64,000 nucleotides of DNA from Balneolaceae bacterium (GCA_017640665.1 JAEPQE010000002.1:248001-312000), one strand, 5' to 3'; counted from the first letter of the stretch, positions 18,248 to 28,524 are shown. The notes: generated by a model from the sequence alone, not told the origin. Translations and numbers: made by a program.

Positions 18248-20689
18248 ATGCGCGGTCTTTGTTTCTTAATTTACTTGAAAACCCTACTCCCCATTTACAA
18301 GCTGGCACTTGGTGTAGCATGTATCTTTTTGCTACAGTCCGGCTCTATATCCCCATTATGGGCTCAGACTACAAATTCAGATTCAACCAATGTTGAAGAC
18401 GTTGTGCGTAGGGTACGCTTCTCTGGGAACGATTTTGTAAAAGACCGTACCTTGGAAAACCTGATCCGAACACGAACAAATCGTGAGTTTTTGGGTATTC
18501 CCCGATTCACTCCCTGGTATTTCATCTGGAAAGCAAGTAATGGCCGGTTTGGAGAAGACCCTTCTTACCTGGATCGCCAAATTGTAGAAAATGATATGGA
18601 GCGAATTGCTCTTTACTACGAATCACTAGGTTTTCTGAATGTTAAGGTAGATACTACCATTGTAGAATTTCGGGCGGACAAAATTGAGGTCTCATTTATT
18701 ATCAATGAAGGAGAAGCCTCACGAATGCAATCACTCTCCTATACAGGTTTTCCGGACTTCCCAAATCCTGAAATCAAGCGCCGCTTCTTTATTCAGAGTC
18801 CGCTTACCGGTAGAGCGTTAAACGACTCCACCTATCACGTTAACCAGCAATACAATTCTCAGGAACTGAAAAATGAACAATTACGAATTCTCAGCTTTCT
18901 GAAAAATAATGGGTATGCATCTGTTGATCGGGATTCGGTAACTGCATTTGTTAAGCAAGACTCAGCAGATGCCTTATTCCTTGACGTACTTTTTAGTATT
19001 GAGCCGGGATCAATTTACAAATTCGGCGATCTGGAAGTGAAACTAGCTGATGGAACTCCGCCAGATAATTATAGTGAACTGGATACTCTTTCCGGGGAAC
19101 CATTTACGGCAGATACAAACAAAATTTTCCTGGCAAAAGAACCAGAAACTGATACCAAGTTTTCGCTCATGAGTGATCAGATTCTTTTTAAACCGGGAGA
19201 AACCTACAACGAGGAATTATATCTGCAAACAGTGAAGGAATTTCAAAACCTGGGAATGCTTTATATCCGAAGATTCGGTCAGAATAGAAATGGAGTGCGT
19301 CCGGACTTCTCCAAAGAGGAAATACCGGTTTATTTTGATCTGGAAACTATCACGAAACATAGTATTGGCACAGAACTTTTTGGAATGAAGCGCTATGGTT
19401 TTGGTACTGGTTTGGGAGTAGATTACTCTAACAATAACGTATTCGGAAAAGCAGAACGTCTAAGTATTGGTGCAAATGCCAGCTTTGAGTATGTTTCTTC
19501 AAGCACACTGGAAGAAATTGCTCCTGAGGATACTGTGCAATCTTCGTTATTCAGAAGCTATGAAGTCAGAGGTGAATATTCAGTTCCCAGAATTGCTTTC
19601 CCATTTTCTTTTCTTGATAATACCAGATATTTCACCAGTGCTTTAACCAGATATTCTCTCTCTTACAGCCGTTCTGATCAATTACTTTTTGATATCAATT
19701 CAGATGTTCGATTTAATTATCAGTATGAAGTCCAACATAATGATCAGTTTTCTTCATTTTTAGATCTTATAGAATTGGATATTGTAGATACGAGCCCGAC
19801 AGATAGGTTTAATGATTCACTGAGAGCAGAATTTGGAGAAAATTCTCTGGAATACATTCGAATCTTACAAGATTTTGAGCCCCAGATTTCCTCCGTAATC
19901 AGGTATACATTCCGAAGCCAGAATACAGATTTGATTAAAAGAAATTACGGATATTTCAGTGAATACTCGATTTCGGCTGGTGGCAATATACCTTATGCTA
20001 TTGATCGGTTTATAATAACTCCTGATACTTTAGAAAGCACGTTACCTCCTCTATTTGGATTAAGCAACAACGAGCTTACTTACAGTAGATATGTAAAACT
20101 AACCGCTGATTACAGAAAGTACTATCCCATCTCAAACAGCGGAGTGTTTGGATGGAGGTTATTTGGAGGAATTGCACATCCTTATGGCAAAAATGAAACT
20201 ATTCCTCTAAACCGTCGATTTTTCGCTGGTGGAAGTAATGATATAAGAGGTTGGGCTCCATTTCAACTAGGACCTGGAGACATTGCTTCTGACGAAGTAA
20301 CGATTAACGGTGGGGAAATCAAGCTCGCTGCATTTACCGAAGCCCGCCAGATCTTTCTAAGAGATTTAATTGGTGCTAACTGGCATGCTGCCTGGTTTGT
20401 TGATGCCGGTAATATCTGGTACGGACCACGTAACGACTTTAATTCTGCTACCGCAACTAATGACGGAACAAATAGTGAGGCATCTTTAGAAGATGAATTA
20501 GAACGAGGCCGTTTCAAACTCGACTCCTTTTATAAACAGATTGCCGTAGGATCCGGATTAGGACTCAGACTGGATTGGGAATATGTTGTAGTTCGCTTTG
20601 ATTTTGCCTTCCGTGCTCACGACCTTCAGGAAGGTTGGTTTAATAACCCAAAACTATATTTTAGCTTCGGAATCGGGCATTCATTCTAA
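18248..20689 (+). CDS. Omp85/BamA-superfamily outer-membrane protein, TamL-like
   Basis: The 813-residue protein has a signal sequence (about residues 1-40), POTRA-type repeats (the first near VRRVRFSGNDFVKDRTLENLIRTR) and a C-terminal Omp85 beta-barrel. The barrel carries NRRFFAGGSNDIRGW and ends in GIGHSF with a terminal phenylalanine. This fits the TamL group of Bacteroidota, a lipoprotein-type TamA relative involved in outer-membrane protein assembly. I see no clear lipobox, so it may be a non-lipidated variant. TamB is not adjacent. Confidence 0.85.
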   Translation: MRGLCFLIYLKTLLPIYKLALGVACIFLLQSGSISPLWAQTTNSDSTNVEDVVRRVRFSGNDFVKDRTLENLIRTRTNREFLGIPRFTPWYFIWKASNGRFGEDPSYLDRQIVENDMERIALYYESLGFLNVKVDTTIVEFRADKIEVSFIINEGEASRMQSLSYTGFPDFPNPEIKRRFFIQSPLTGRALNDSTYHVNQQYNSQELKNEQLRILSFLKNNGYASVDRDSVTAFVKQDSADALFLDVLFSIEPGSIYKFGDLEVKLADGTPPDNYSELDTLSGEPFTADTNKIFLAKEPETDTKFSLMSDQILFKPGETYNEELYLQTVKEFQNLGMLYIRRFGQNRNGVRPDFSKEEIPVYFDLETITKHSIGTELFGMKRYGFGTGLGVDYSNNNVFGKAERLSIGANASFEYVSSSTLEEIAPEDTVQSSLFRSYEVRGEYSVPRIAFPFSFLDNTRYFTSALTRYSLSYSRSDQLLFDINSDVRFNYQYEVQHNDQFSSFLDLIELDIVDTSPTDRFNDSLRAEFGENSLEYIRILQDFEPQISSVIRYTFRSQNTDLIKRNYGYFSEYSISAGGNIPYAIDRFIITPDTLESTLPPLFGLSNNELTYSRYVKLTADYRKYYPISNSGVFGWRLFGGIAHPYGKNETIPLNRRFFAGGSNDIRGWAPFQLGPGDIASDEVTINGGEIKLAAFTEARQIFLRDLIGANWHAAWFVDAGNIWYGPRNDFNSATATNDGTNSEASLEDELERGRFKLDSFYKQIAVGSGLGLRLDWEYVVVRFDFAFRAHDLQEGWFNNPKLYFSFGIGHSF

Positions 20690-20704
20690 ATACGATATAC
20701 TGAT

Positions 20705-21256
20705 ATGAGTAAAAAACTAAAACGTCTTCGAAATCAAGCCCAGATTGTATTCAATTCCCGGTTTATCAAAAACCTTTCTGCGGCGGAACGCTTTGAATTT
20801 CTACAACTTTGCCACCGCAGAACATATAAGGAAGGTGAATATGTTTTTTACCGGAATGATCCGGGTACAGGAATGTATTTTATTGAAGATGGAACAGTAG
20901 AACTCACTTTTAATATTGGAGAGGAATCAGATGATCAACAAGATTCTGAAGGCTTTCTTTTGGAAACTTCAGATAGCTTCGGTGCGCTTTCTATTGGATA
21001 TAACCTCAGAAGAAGATCTTCCGCACGCTGTGTAACCGACTCTACCCTACTTGGGTTCTTTAAACCTGATTTCGAGTTGCTTATGGAGCGGCATCCCCAA
21101 ATCGCTGTTAAGTTTCTTCAAACACTTTCTAACATAGCGCTCCGTCAACTGGAGCGTGCTACTAATAAAATCGAAGAATTATCAGATCCTTATACAGCCA
21201 TTAAAATCGAATTCGAAGCCTATTACGAACAATCAGATTCCGGAGAACTCAACTAA
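20705..21256 (+). CDS. Cyclic-nucleotide-binding domain protein
   Basis: A 183-residue protein dominated by a cNMP-binding (CRP-like) beta-barrel: RTYKEGEYVFYRNDPGTGMYFIEDGTVEL, then a glycine-containing LLETSDSFGALSIGYNLRRRSSARCVTDS. The phosphate-binding cassette is only partly conserved, so nucleotide binding is uncertain. There is no helix-turn-helix at the C terminus, only a helix with the LERATNKIEEL pattern. It therefore looks like a stand-alone sensor and not a CRP transcription factor. Its stop overlaps the rlmD start (TAATG). Confidence 0.8.
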   Translation: MSKKLKRLRNQAQIVFNSRFIKNLSAAERFEFLQLCHRRTYKEGEYVFYRNDPGTGMYFIEDGTVELTFNIGEESDDQQDSEGFLLETSDSFGALSIGYNLRRRSSARCVTDSTLLGFFKPDFELLMERHPQIAVKFLQTLSNIALRQLERATNKIEELSDPYTAIKIEFEAYYEQSDSGELN

Positions 21257-22668
21257 TGAGTTTAAAGAAGGGTCATGAAGTCACCTTAAAAATTGAAGGT
21301 GCGGCTTTCAAAGGAAAAGGAATTGGAAAAGTTGATGGAATGGCTGTTTTCGTTTCTGGTACCATGCCCGGTGATGAAGTTCGTACCCGAATTATCAAAC
21401 GGAAAAAGAACTTCAGGGAAGGAAAACTCCTGGAAATCGTATCTCCAAGCCCTGATCGAATAAAACCGGTGTGTCAACATGCTAATGTTTGCGGCGGTTG
21501 TAGCTGGCAACACGTTCCTTATGAAAAACAATTGGAGTATAAAACCCAACAGGTAACAGATCACATCAGAAGGATTGGAGGCTTGGATACACCTGTGTTA
21601 AACGCTTTAGGTTCCGAAAGCGAACTTTACTACAGAAATAAAATGGAGTACAGCGTAAGCAGTCGAAGATGGCTTACTGAAGAAGAAATTAAAAGCGAAG
21701 AGTTTGTAGACGATTCAGGATTCGCCGCCGGGCTTCATGCTCCTGGAAGATTTGATAAGATCCTTAACCTGAACGAATGCCATTTACAGAGAACCGAGTC
21801 TTTTCAAATTCTGGATTTCGTAAGAACCTACTGTCTTGAACATGATATCGAGCCTTTTAATACCTTTGATAAAACCGGTTATCTCCGACATGTCATGATC
21901 AGAACTGTTCACCACACCGAAGATTTCATGGTAAATCTGGTCACATTTAAAGATGAGCCGGAAACCATCAAAAAACTTTCTAATGCCCTTTTAGAAGCAT
22001 TTCCAATCATCACAACAATTTTAAATAACGTGAATGATCAAATTTCGCCAACATCTGTCGGCCGTTTTGAGCACGTTGTTTATGGTCCGGGATTTATCAG
22101 AGATAAAATTGGTGACTTTGAATTCAAAATTCATCCCAATGCATTCTTTCAAACTAATACCGCTCAGGCTGAGAAACTCTATAAAATAGCCAGAGATTAT
22201 GCAGAACTGGAAGATGGCGATGTGGTATATGATTTGTATTGCGGAGTAGGCACATTGAGTCTTTTTATGAGTCAGAAAGCCAGTAAAGTAGTTGGCATTG
22301 AATTAGTAGAAGTGGCTGTTGAAAATGCAAAATTTAATGCTATTGAAAATAGTGTTGAAAATGTCTCATTCATTAAGGGTGATATGAAAGACGTCTTTAC
22401 ACCAGAAATAGTAGAAGAATTTGGAGCACCCGATGTACTGATTACCGATCCGCCCCGTGCCGGAATGCACCCGGATGTTGTTGCCCGATTATGTGAGCTG
22501 AAAGTCCCAAGAATGGTCTATGTAAGCTGTGAAAGTAGTACAATGGCCAGAGATCTCAAAATTCTTTCTGAGGTGTATGACATCCTCGAAATACAACCTG
22601 TAGACATGTTCCCTCAAACCTATCATGTGGAAGCGGTTGCAAAGTTGAGACTAAAAAAGAATGCTTAA
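21256..22668 (+). CDS. rlmD: 23S rRNA (uracil-5-)-methyltransferase RlmD/RumA family
   Basis: This 470-residue enzyme makes 5-methyluridine in 23S rRNA or tRNA with S-adenosylmethionine. It has an N-terminal TRAM domain (VTLKIEGAAFKGKGIGKV), iron-sulfur cysteines C73, C79 and C82 in CQHANVCGGCSW with a later cysteine in LNECHLQ, and the methyltransferase motifs FFQTNTAQAE, YDLYCGVGTLSL and ITDPPRAGMHP. The catalytic VYVSCESSTMARDL is present. Family members differ in target (RlmD, RlmC, TrmA-like), and the assignment to RlmD follows the iron-sulfur type. Confidence 0.9.
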   Translation: MSLKKGHEVTLKIEGAAFKGKGIGKVDGMAVFVSGTMPGDEVRTRIIKRKKNFREGKLLEIVSPSPDRIKPVCQHANVCGGCSWQHVPYEKQLEYKTQQVTDHIRRIGGLDTPVLNALGSESELYYRNKMEYSVSSRRWLTEEEIKSEEFVDDSGFAAGLHAPGRFDKILNLNECHLQRTESFQILDFVRTYCLEHDIEPFNTFDKTGYLRHVMIRTVHHTEDFMVNLVTFKDEPETIKKLSNALLEAFPIITTILNNVNDQISPTSVGRFEHVVYGPGFIRDKIGDFEFKIHPNAFFQTNTAQAEKLYKIARDYAELEDGDVVYDLYCGVGTLSLFMSQKASKVVGIELVEVAVENAKFNAIENSVENVSFIKGDMKDVFTPEIVEEFGAPDVLITDPPRAGMHPDVVARLCELKVPRMVYVSCESSTMARDLKILSEVYDILEIQPVDMFPQTYHVEAVAKLRLKKNA

Positions 22669-22686
22669 AAATATCTATCAGTTAAT

Positions 22687-23586
22687 ATGAACAGGTTCCT
22701 CACTCTTGTAATCGTTCTTTTGTTTACAATCCAATCTCTTGCGCAGAATAGCAGCATAATTGCAGATGGAGCTGAACTAAAACTTATCTCTGATGAATTT
22801 TCATTTACTGAAGGACCAGCCGTTGATCCTTATGGGAATGTATACTTTACCGACCAACCTAATAACCGCATTCTAAAATGGTCTACTCACAACGGGTTGA
22901 ATCTTTATATGGGTGAGAGCTTTCGGGCTAATGGCTTGTATTTTGACAACGAAGGTAATTTACTCGCAGCAGCAGATGAGAAGAATCAATTGATCCGGAT
23001 TGCACCTGATAAATCAATTACCATTTTGATTGATAGCTTTGAGGATAAACGACTAAACGGCCCTAATGATATCTGGGTAGATGCCAAAGGGGGCATATAC
23101 TTCACCGATCCATATTACCAACGCCCATGGTGGGACCATACCGAACCGGAACTAGACGAACGGGTGTATTATCTCTCCCCTGATAGCGAACTGGTAATAG
23201 TTGCAGACGATGTAGTAAAACCCAATGGAATAATTGGAAGTGCTGATGGAACTATGCTTTTTGTTGCAGATATCGGAGATAACAAAACCTACTCTTACAC
23301 GATCAACGAAGATGGTACACTTTCCGATCAAACTCTTTTTGCAGAACTGGGTTCAGATGGAATGACTTTGGACGATCAGGGTAATCTTTATCTGACTGGA
23401 AACGGAGTAACGGTTTTTAATCCTGAGGGAGAACAAATCGAACATATTGATGTCCCGGAGAATTGGACTGCAAATGTCACTTTTGGGGGATTTGAACAGG
23501 ATATTTTATTCATTACCGCCAGTAAATCACTATACACACTGCAAATGAAGGTTAAAGGAGTCAGGAAATTCTCGATATCGAAATGA
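22687..23586 (+). CDS. Secreted SMP-30/gluconolactonase-like beta-propeller
   Basis: A signal peptide (LTLVIVLLFTIQSLAQ) precedes a six-bladed propeller of the SMP-30/LRE family. Typical motifs are EGPAVDPYGNVYFTDQPNNRI, NGPNDIWVDAKGGIYFTDPYYQ and VVKPNGIIGSADGTMLFVAD, with acidic and asparagine residues that bind a divalent metal. Members hydrolyse sugar lactones or related esters. The substrate here is unknown, and export to the periplasm is predicted. Confidence 0.87.
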   Translation: MNRFLTLVIVLLFTIQSLAQNSSIIADGAELKLISDEFSFTEGPAVDPYGNVYFTDQPNNRILKWSTHNGLNLYMGESFRANGLYFDNEGNLLAAADEKNQLIRIAPDKSITILIDSFEDKRLNGPNDIWVDAKGGIYFTDPYYQRPWWDHTEPELDERVYYLSPDSELVIVADDVVKPNGIIGSADGTMLFVADIGDNKTYSYTINEDGTLSDQTLFAELGSDGMTLDDQGNLYLTGNGVTVFNPEGEQIEHIDVPENWTANVTFGGFEQDILFITASKSLYTLQMKVKGVRKFSISK

Positions 23587-23610
23587 GCTTCAAAAAAGGG
23601 GGGTAGAGGA

Positions 23611-24360
23611 TTAAAAAGTAAGACCAAATCCAAAGTTAACTCTCCGATAGGTAAGTTCGTTCTCTATACTTTGTTGATTCCACCATAAGTTTTCCTCTTC
23701 AAAGCTTAACTTCTCAAAATTATAGCCAAGATTGATATACCAACCATAACCTGCCCTTGTTTCAAAGATCAGTCCTCCTCCAACATTAAACATCAATCCA
23801 CCTTTATGATTTTCAATAGGGACTCCCGTTTCATTTTCGCCTTCGGAAGTAAAACTATACCCCAATTTCAAAAAAGTAAATGGTGTGGTATTAGCCTTTA
23901 AAAAATTCACTTTAAAGTCTGCAAATACAGGAATTGTATTTAGTGGATCATCATAACTAACATAAGCAATGCCCAAACCCGCTGAAAAATGAGGATTAAA
24001 CTGGTACCCGTGCGTCATCTGAAATCTCAACGAATTCCCTGATTTCCCCGGAAGCCGGTCAAATCCAGTTTGATTTACATATCCTTTTACCTTATAAAAA
24101 CTTTCTGCGAAACGAGGCTCCTTTTTAATCTCTTCTACCTCTTCGAATAAGATAAAAAACTGACTTCCCCCCTCTATTTCGATTCTCAGAGAAGTATTTT
24201 GTTCAAATTCCAGGATTGAACCTCTGAGTATACTTCCGTCTTTCAGATAAACTACATCTTCTAAATAAGATTGCGCATTCACAAACTGAGGGTAGGCAAA
24301 CAATCCTAAAAGCAACACCGGGAATAGTTTCATTGGTTTAGTAAAAGTATAATTTTTCAT
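23611..24360 (-). CDS. Hypothetical outer-membrane beta-barrel protein
   Basis: The 249-residue protein has a signal peptide that begins most naturally at an internal methionine (24333, LFPVLLLGLFAYPQFVNAQ). The ATG at 24360 adds nine polar residues. A short N-terminal domain (VVYLKDGSILRGSILEFE) resembles the SH3-like strand motif seen in several Bacteroidota surface proteins. Alternating aromatic strands follow and end in NFGFGLTF, as expected for a small outer-membrane barrel. The function is unknown. It follows the LVIVD lipoprotein by three bases. Confidence 0.65.
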   Translation of the reverse strand: MKNYTFTKPMKLFPVLLLGLFAYPQFVNAQSYLEDVVYLKDGSILRGSILEFEQNTSLRIEIEGGSQFFILFEEVEEIKKEPRFAESFYKVKGYVNQTGFDRLPGKSGNSLRFQMTHGYQFNPHFSAGLGIAYVSYDDPLNTIPVFADFKVNFLKANTTPFTFLKLGYSFTSEGENETGVPIENHKGGLMFNVGGGLIFETRAGYGWYINLGYNFEKLSFEEENLWWNQQSIENELTYRRVNFGFGLTF

Positions 24361-24363
24361 AAC

Positions 24364-25701
24364 TCATTCAGTAGATTGGATTACCGGTATAGTGCTCAAA
24401 CGGACAATGTTATTAATATCTGAATAGTCGTATTGTACGATTCCGGAATTACCTGTTACCATCAATACATTATTGAAAGGGATCACATCAAAGGTTTTAA
24501 TATCGGTAATGCTTCTTATCATTTTTATGTCCAATGGATCAGAAGCATCCATTACTTTCAGACCTGATTCACCTTCACTCACAAATAGATGATCTCCGTC
24601 AATTCCCAGTCCATAAGGACTTTTCATAGTATAAGAAGCTACTTCCTGAGGGTTACCGATGTTTCCAATATCAATTACTTCTAAGCGATTTTCTCCTCTC
24701 GGACAAATATCACCTTCTCTTAACGTTACAAAAGCGTATTCACCTTGAACTACAACCGGATCGCAAGCTGTTAAATGGCTATACACTGAAATTTCTGCCG
24801 GTGATGACGGAGTTTCGATAGAATAAATATACATCGCGCTTTGAGAACCAATAAACAAATGATTCTGATACGGAAAAATAGTCTCGATTCTCCATCCAAT
24901 ATTATCCTTATTACCGATTAACGGCGTTGGAGAACTAATATCTACAGTGATAAGACTACGATCATCAACGGCGTACAGATAGTCACCTGACACTGCAAAC
25001 CTTGCCATTGAGCCTCCCTTCCCTGTTCCGTTTACAGAAGGAGACCTGTTACCTGAACCTTCGAATGCAACACTTCCGGAAGCTAAATCCAATTCACCCC
25101 AAATTCCAAACCTTGGATTGTAGATATAACAATCATCACTTTCACAAACCTCGGTAATTTTCACTTCTTTCCAATCAACTACTATCCCTTTGGATGCTTC
25201 GATTTCCTGATATGGAAATCCCAAATATATTTCTGACCAATTTGAAAATACATCTTCTGACCGGCTTATAAGTTGAGGGTTCTCTATGTCCTGAATATCA
25301 AACACTAATAAATCAGAATTAGAATCAGCATACAATAACGCACCATTTACAGCAATATCTTTGTTAGCAGGGATATTAAGAAAGCCTACATTTTCGGGAT
25401 TAGCAGGGTCGGAGTTATCAATAATATGCACACCTTTATTTACTTCATTTACGAATAGATAACCATCGTAAAAATAGATCTTTCCCGGTTCTTCTAAATC
25501 CTGGGGAGACTGAAGTTGTACTGAGGCAGTAAACTCTGCTTCAGAAAGATAAACAGGCTCATATTCTATCCAGGAAACAGTTTGTACACGCTTATCTTCA
25601 CAGCCTGAAAAAACAATGGAAATGAGGAAAAATGAACTGAGTATAAAATTGAGTGGATGCGATGCCCGGGGGTTTTTAAAAAAGAAGTTGACCATTTTCA
25701 T
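24364..25701 (-). CDS. LVIVD-repeat lipoprotein
   Basis: A 445-residue lipoprotein (lipobox FSGC, C34) built from repeats of the LVIVD type. Examples are YLFVNEVNKGVHIIDNSDPANP, LLVFDIQDIENPQLIS and LFVSEGESGLKVMDASDPLDIK, and they form a beta-propeller. Such proteins sit on the outer membrane or surface and have no known enzymatic role. It is followed at once by the small barrel gene, which suggests that the two act or are regulated together. Confidence 0.83.
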   Translation of the reverse strand: MKMVNFFFKNPRASHPLNFILSSFFLISIVFSGCEDKRVQTVSWIEYEPVYLSEAEFTASVQLQSPQDLEEPGKIYFYDGYLFVNEVNKGVHIIDNSDPANPENVGFLNIPANKDIAVNGALLYADSNSDLLVFDIQDIENPQLISRSEDVFSNWSEIYLGFPYQEIEASKGIVVDWKEVKITEVCESDDCYIYNPRFGIWGELDLASGSVAFEGSGNRSPSVNGTGKGGSMARFAVSGDYLYAVDDRSLITVDISSPTPLIGNKDNIGWRIETIFPYQNHLFIGSQSAMYIYSIETPSSPAEISVYSHLTACDPVVVQGEYAFVTLREGDICPRGENRLEVIDIGNIGNPQEVASYTMKSPYGLGIDGDHLFVSEGESGLKVMDASDPLDIKMIRSITDIKTFDVIPFNNVLMVTGNSGIVQYDYSDINNIVRLSTIPVIQSTE

Positions 25702-25898
25702 AAGTTAGTTACAAACTGATGGATAGTACCGTAGTTTATTACCATTTTCACATAGCATAAAGATGTGATTTAGCGGTAGATTTCTTGGCTAGTTATTTTC
25801 CAAAAACTCTATGTAAAGTCAACTTTAAGTTGGCTTATTCCTCTACAATCAATATCCTAATCCTTTGTAGTCCAATACCTAATCAACCTCAATTCATT

Positions 25899-27146
25899 AT
25901 GTGCTACACCGCTCTCGTTTTATCAGTTGTGATACTTTTTACTCTGGGATGTGATAACCAAAATTCTGTTGTAATAGATAGCAACGCCAAAGAAAGACTC
26001 AGTTCTACTCTAAAAGCCTTCGTAGATTCCGGTCGGGTTGCAGGATCTTCTGCTCTGATTTTTGAGAAAGGTAAAGAAGTCTACTTCGGTGCATTTGGGG
26101 ATGCAGACCGGGAAGCTGGTACGAAAATGAATCGGAATACCATTGTCCAGATTTATTCCATGACCAAACCCATTACAGGTACTGCCTTAATGCAGCAATA
26201 CGAACAAGACAAATTCCAGCTGGATGATCCCCTTGCTGATTACCTTCCTGAATTTGAAGATGTACAGGTATTCGAAGGTATGGATGATTCAGGAAACCCT
26301 ATTCTTGTAAAACCGAAACGACCAATTACAGTACGGGATATTACCCGGCATACGGCAGGTTTCGCAAATGACGGAAACGCGCCTTATGTAGGAGAACTCC
26401 TTCAGGAAGCAAATCTGTTTAATTTTGAGAATACTCTTGAGCAAACGGTATTAGGATTGAGCAAACTCCCATTAGTGTTCCATCCTGGAGAAGAATGGTA
26501 CTACGGTCCTTCTGTTGATGTACAGGCCCGTTTAGTTGAAGTTCTTTCCGGGCAGCCTTTCGAAGAATACCTGAATGAACACATTCTAGGACCTTTGGAG
26601 ATGAATGAAACTCGCTACCTGGTTCCCGAAAAAGACAGGGAGCGCATGTCTTCTGTTTACGGTGGAGATGAAAATGGAGCGCTTATTCAGTTTCCTGATC
26701 AACAAGCTCACAATCTGAATATCAATGAATATCCTCTGCGACATGGTGGATGGGGACTTACCTCTACCCTGGATGATTACCAGACATTTGCGCGAATGCT
26801 GGTTAATGAGGGCACTCTAAACGGAGTTCAAATTCTGAAACCTGAAACCGTTCAATTAATGGCAACGAATCATCTTGCAGATGACGTCACTGAACGACTT
26901 TGGCTTCCCGGAAAAGGTCAGGTTGGTTTTGGGATTGATTTTGCGGTTCGAACAGCCCCTCCGGCAGACGAAAATGAAAACCAGGGAGTAGTTGGGGAAT
27001 TTTTTTGGGATGGTGCCGCTACCACCCTCTTTTGGGTTGATCCGGCTAATGAATTAACTGTGGTTTTCTTTGTCCAGAAGTTCCCATTTGATATGAGTCT
27101 GCACAAAGATTTTAGAAAAGCAGTTTATGATCTTAGTTTTGACTGA
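25899..27146 (+). CDS. Serine hydrolase lipoprotein (beta-lactamase/class C family)
   Basis: The ATG at 25899 is chosen because it opens onto a lipoprotein signal (LVLSVVILFTLGC, C18). A TTG at 25785 would add 38 residues that do not look like a leader. The mature enzyme shows S87-x-x-K90 in YSMTKPITG, the YGPSVDVQA tyrosine motif and a C-terminal WDGAATTLFWVDP, as in esterase EstB-like members of the family. It is longer and less AT-rich than the other serine hydrolase in the window. The substrate is unknown. Confidence 0.85.
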   Translation: MCYTALVLSVVILFTLGCDNQNSVVIDSNAKERLSSTLKAFVDSGRVAGSSALIFEKGKEVYFGAFGDADREAGTKMNRNTIVQIYSMTKPITGTALMQQYEQDKFQLDDPLADYLPEFEDVQVFEGMDDSGNPILVKPKRPITVRDITRHTAGFANDGNAPYVGELLQEANLFNFENTLEQTVLGLSKLPLVFHPGEEWYYGPSVDVQARLVEVLSGQPFEEYLNEHILGPLEMNETRYLVPEKDRERMSSVYGGDENGALIQFPDQQAHNLNINEYPLRHGGWGLTSTLDDYQTFARMLVNEGTLNGVQILKPETVQLMATNHLADDVTERLWLPGKGQVGFGIDFAVRTAPPADENENQGVVGEFFWDGAATTLFWVDPANELTVVFFVQKFPFDMSLHKDFRKAVYDLSFD

Positions 27147-27329
27147 TTCAAGAAATTAATAGCAGAAAAAGTTTACTTTCGGGAACATTCAATTCATTCA
27201 TAAAACTTACCACCGAAATAAGAATACTGCTTGGTTGTACTTTCGGAGTTAGTCTCAGAACATCAAAACGAAATTGTCTCATACATCAATTAGGATCTGG
27301 AAAACGTTGATAATCTCGACATACCCTTC

Positions 27330-27590
27330 TCTACCGTCTCACAGTGGATGTAAAGAAGATTGAATGGTTCCTTTTGGCATAATTCTGATTATCTACGAGT
27401 CAAGACCGGATGTTACCATTGAAGCTGCCATAAGTACATTCAAAGCCAGTAGTAGAACCCTTCTTAAATGAGGGATGGATCCAACCAAACTAGTTATCTA
27501 ACAATGATATCTATTTCTGAGAATGAAATGGACGAATTTTTGAACCTAGTGATGAGCGGAATAACAAAAATAAGGGCGCATAAAGGTTAG
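27330..27590 (+). pseudogene. Decayed proA (glutamate-5-semialdehyde dehydrogenase) fragment
   Basis: The 440 bases between the serine hydrolase and mtgA (27147-27586) have no intact gene. From about 27378 one frame reads VPFGIILIIYESRPDVTIEAA and continues with FKASSRTLLK before a stop, close to the ProA motif GVI-x-IYESRPNVT. Just before it, in other frames, VSQWM and KKIEW fit the residues expected upstream. This implies frameshifts and stops in a relic. A last piece (27504-27590, ISENEMDEFLNLVMSG) has an open 28-codon frame of unknown origin. Nothing is seen in 27147-27330. Confidence 0.45.
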
Positions 27591-28450
27591 TCTAATTTTA
27601 AACGAGATTTAAAAAAAGCTGTATCCTCTACCGGCACCCACATTTTGGGTTTAAGAGTTTCATAACTGATCTCATTAGACCTTGATAGACTAAAACTTGA
27701 AGCTACATTCTCTTCTGATGATTTTTTTTCTTTCAGATAAGCAATACCACTCAATTGCATCATGTTTCTTAGTATCCAGTCTTTTCGCTCTGCAACATAA
27801 GGCGTTGGAGGTTCTACTTTCATTCTTTTGGGATTAGGAAGAACTGCAGCCATACGTGCTGCTTCATCATTGGTTAACTCTATAGCTGGTTTAGAAAAGA
27901 AATGTTCTGAAGCCTTTCCAATTCCATAAACTCCAGGACCAAATTCAACTATGTTTAAATAAACTTCCAGAATCCGTTCTTTAGTCCACAAAGCTTCAAT
28001 TGTAAAAGTAATCCCTGCTTCGATACCCTTCCTCAAATAGGACTTTCTACTCGATAAAAATAAATTCTTGCTCACTTGTTGTGATATTGTACTCGCTCCC
28101 CTTACTCGCTCTCCATTTTCCATTTCTTCAAGTGCATTTTTAATGGCATCAAAATCCAATCCTGGGTGACTCCAGAAACGTTGATCTTCTGATGCAACCA
28201 CTGCCCACTTAATATTTTCAGGGAGTTGATCATAGTCAATCCAATATGATCGCAAACTATACCTTTCAGCATTTAATGTCTTCCAATCCTCCTGAAGAGT
28301 AAAAGAAGTGAATCCGGGATTAATCCATCTTAGAGACAATACAATCAACAGAAACCAGAAGGTGTAACCAATCGCTAAGCCGGAAAAAATCTTCAACCCT
28401 TTTTTAACTGAAAACTTCTTTCTGTTATGTTTTAAAAAGTACTCGTCCAT
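27587..28450 (-). CDS. mtgA: Monofunctional biosynthetic peptidoglycan transglycosylase
   Basis: MtgA polymerises lipid II glycan chains in the inner membrane. The 287-residue protein has one N-terminal membrane helix (IFSGLAIGYTFWFLLIVLSL) and a GT51 domain with the catalytic glutamate E88 in VASEDQRFW. The motifs RGASTISQQVSKNLFLS, TKERILEVYLNIVEFG and GVYGIGKASEHFF follow. There is no transpeptidase domain, which separates it from class A penicillin-binding proteins. The C-terminal extension after PNPKRM is longer than usual. Confidence 0.93.
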   Translation of the reverse strand: MDEYFLKHNRKKFSVKKGLKIFSGLAIGYTFWFLLIVLSLRWINPGFTSFTLQEDWKTLNAERYSLRSYWIDYDQLPENIKWAVVASEDQRFWSHPGLDFDAIKNALEEMENGERVRGASTISQQVSKNLFLSSRKSYLRKGIEAGITFTIEALWTKERILEVYLNIVEFGPGVYGIGKASEHFFSKPAIELTNDEAARMAAVLPNPKRMKVEPPTPYVAERKDWILRNMMQLSGIAYLKEKKSSEENVASSFSLSRSNEISYETLKPKMWVPVEDTAFFKSRLKLD

Positions 28451-28524
28451 TCACATAATTGTTAACTACTCTCTTTTAGCTATGACGAACCTAAAATGTT
28501 TCTGGTTCTAATTTGAAGCTCTCT

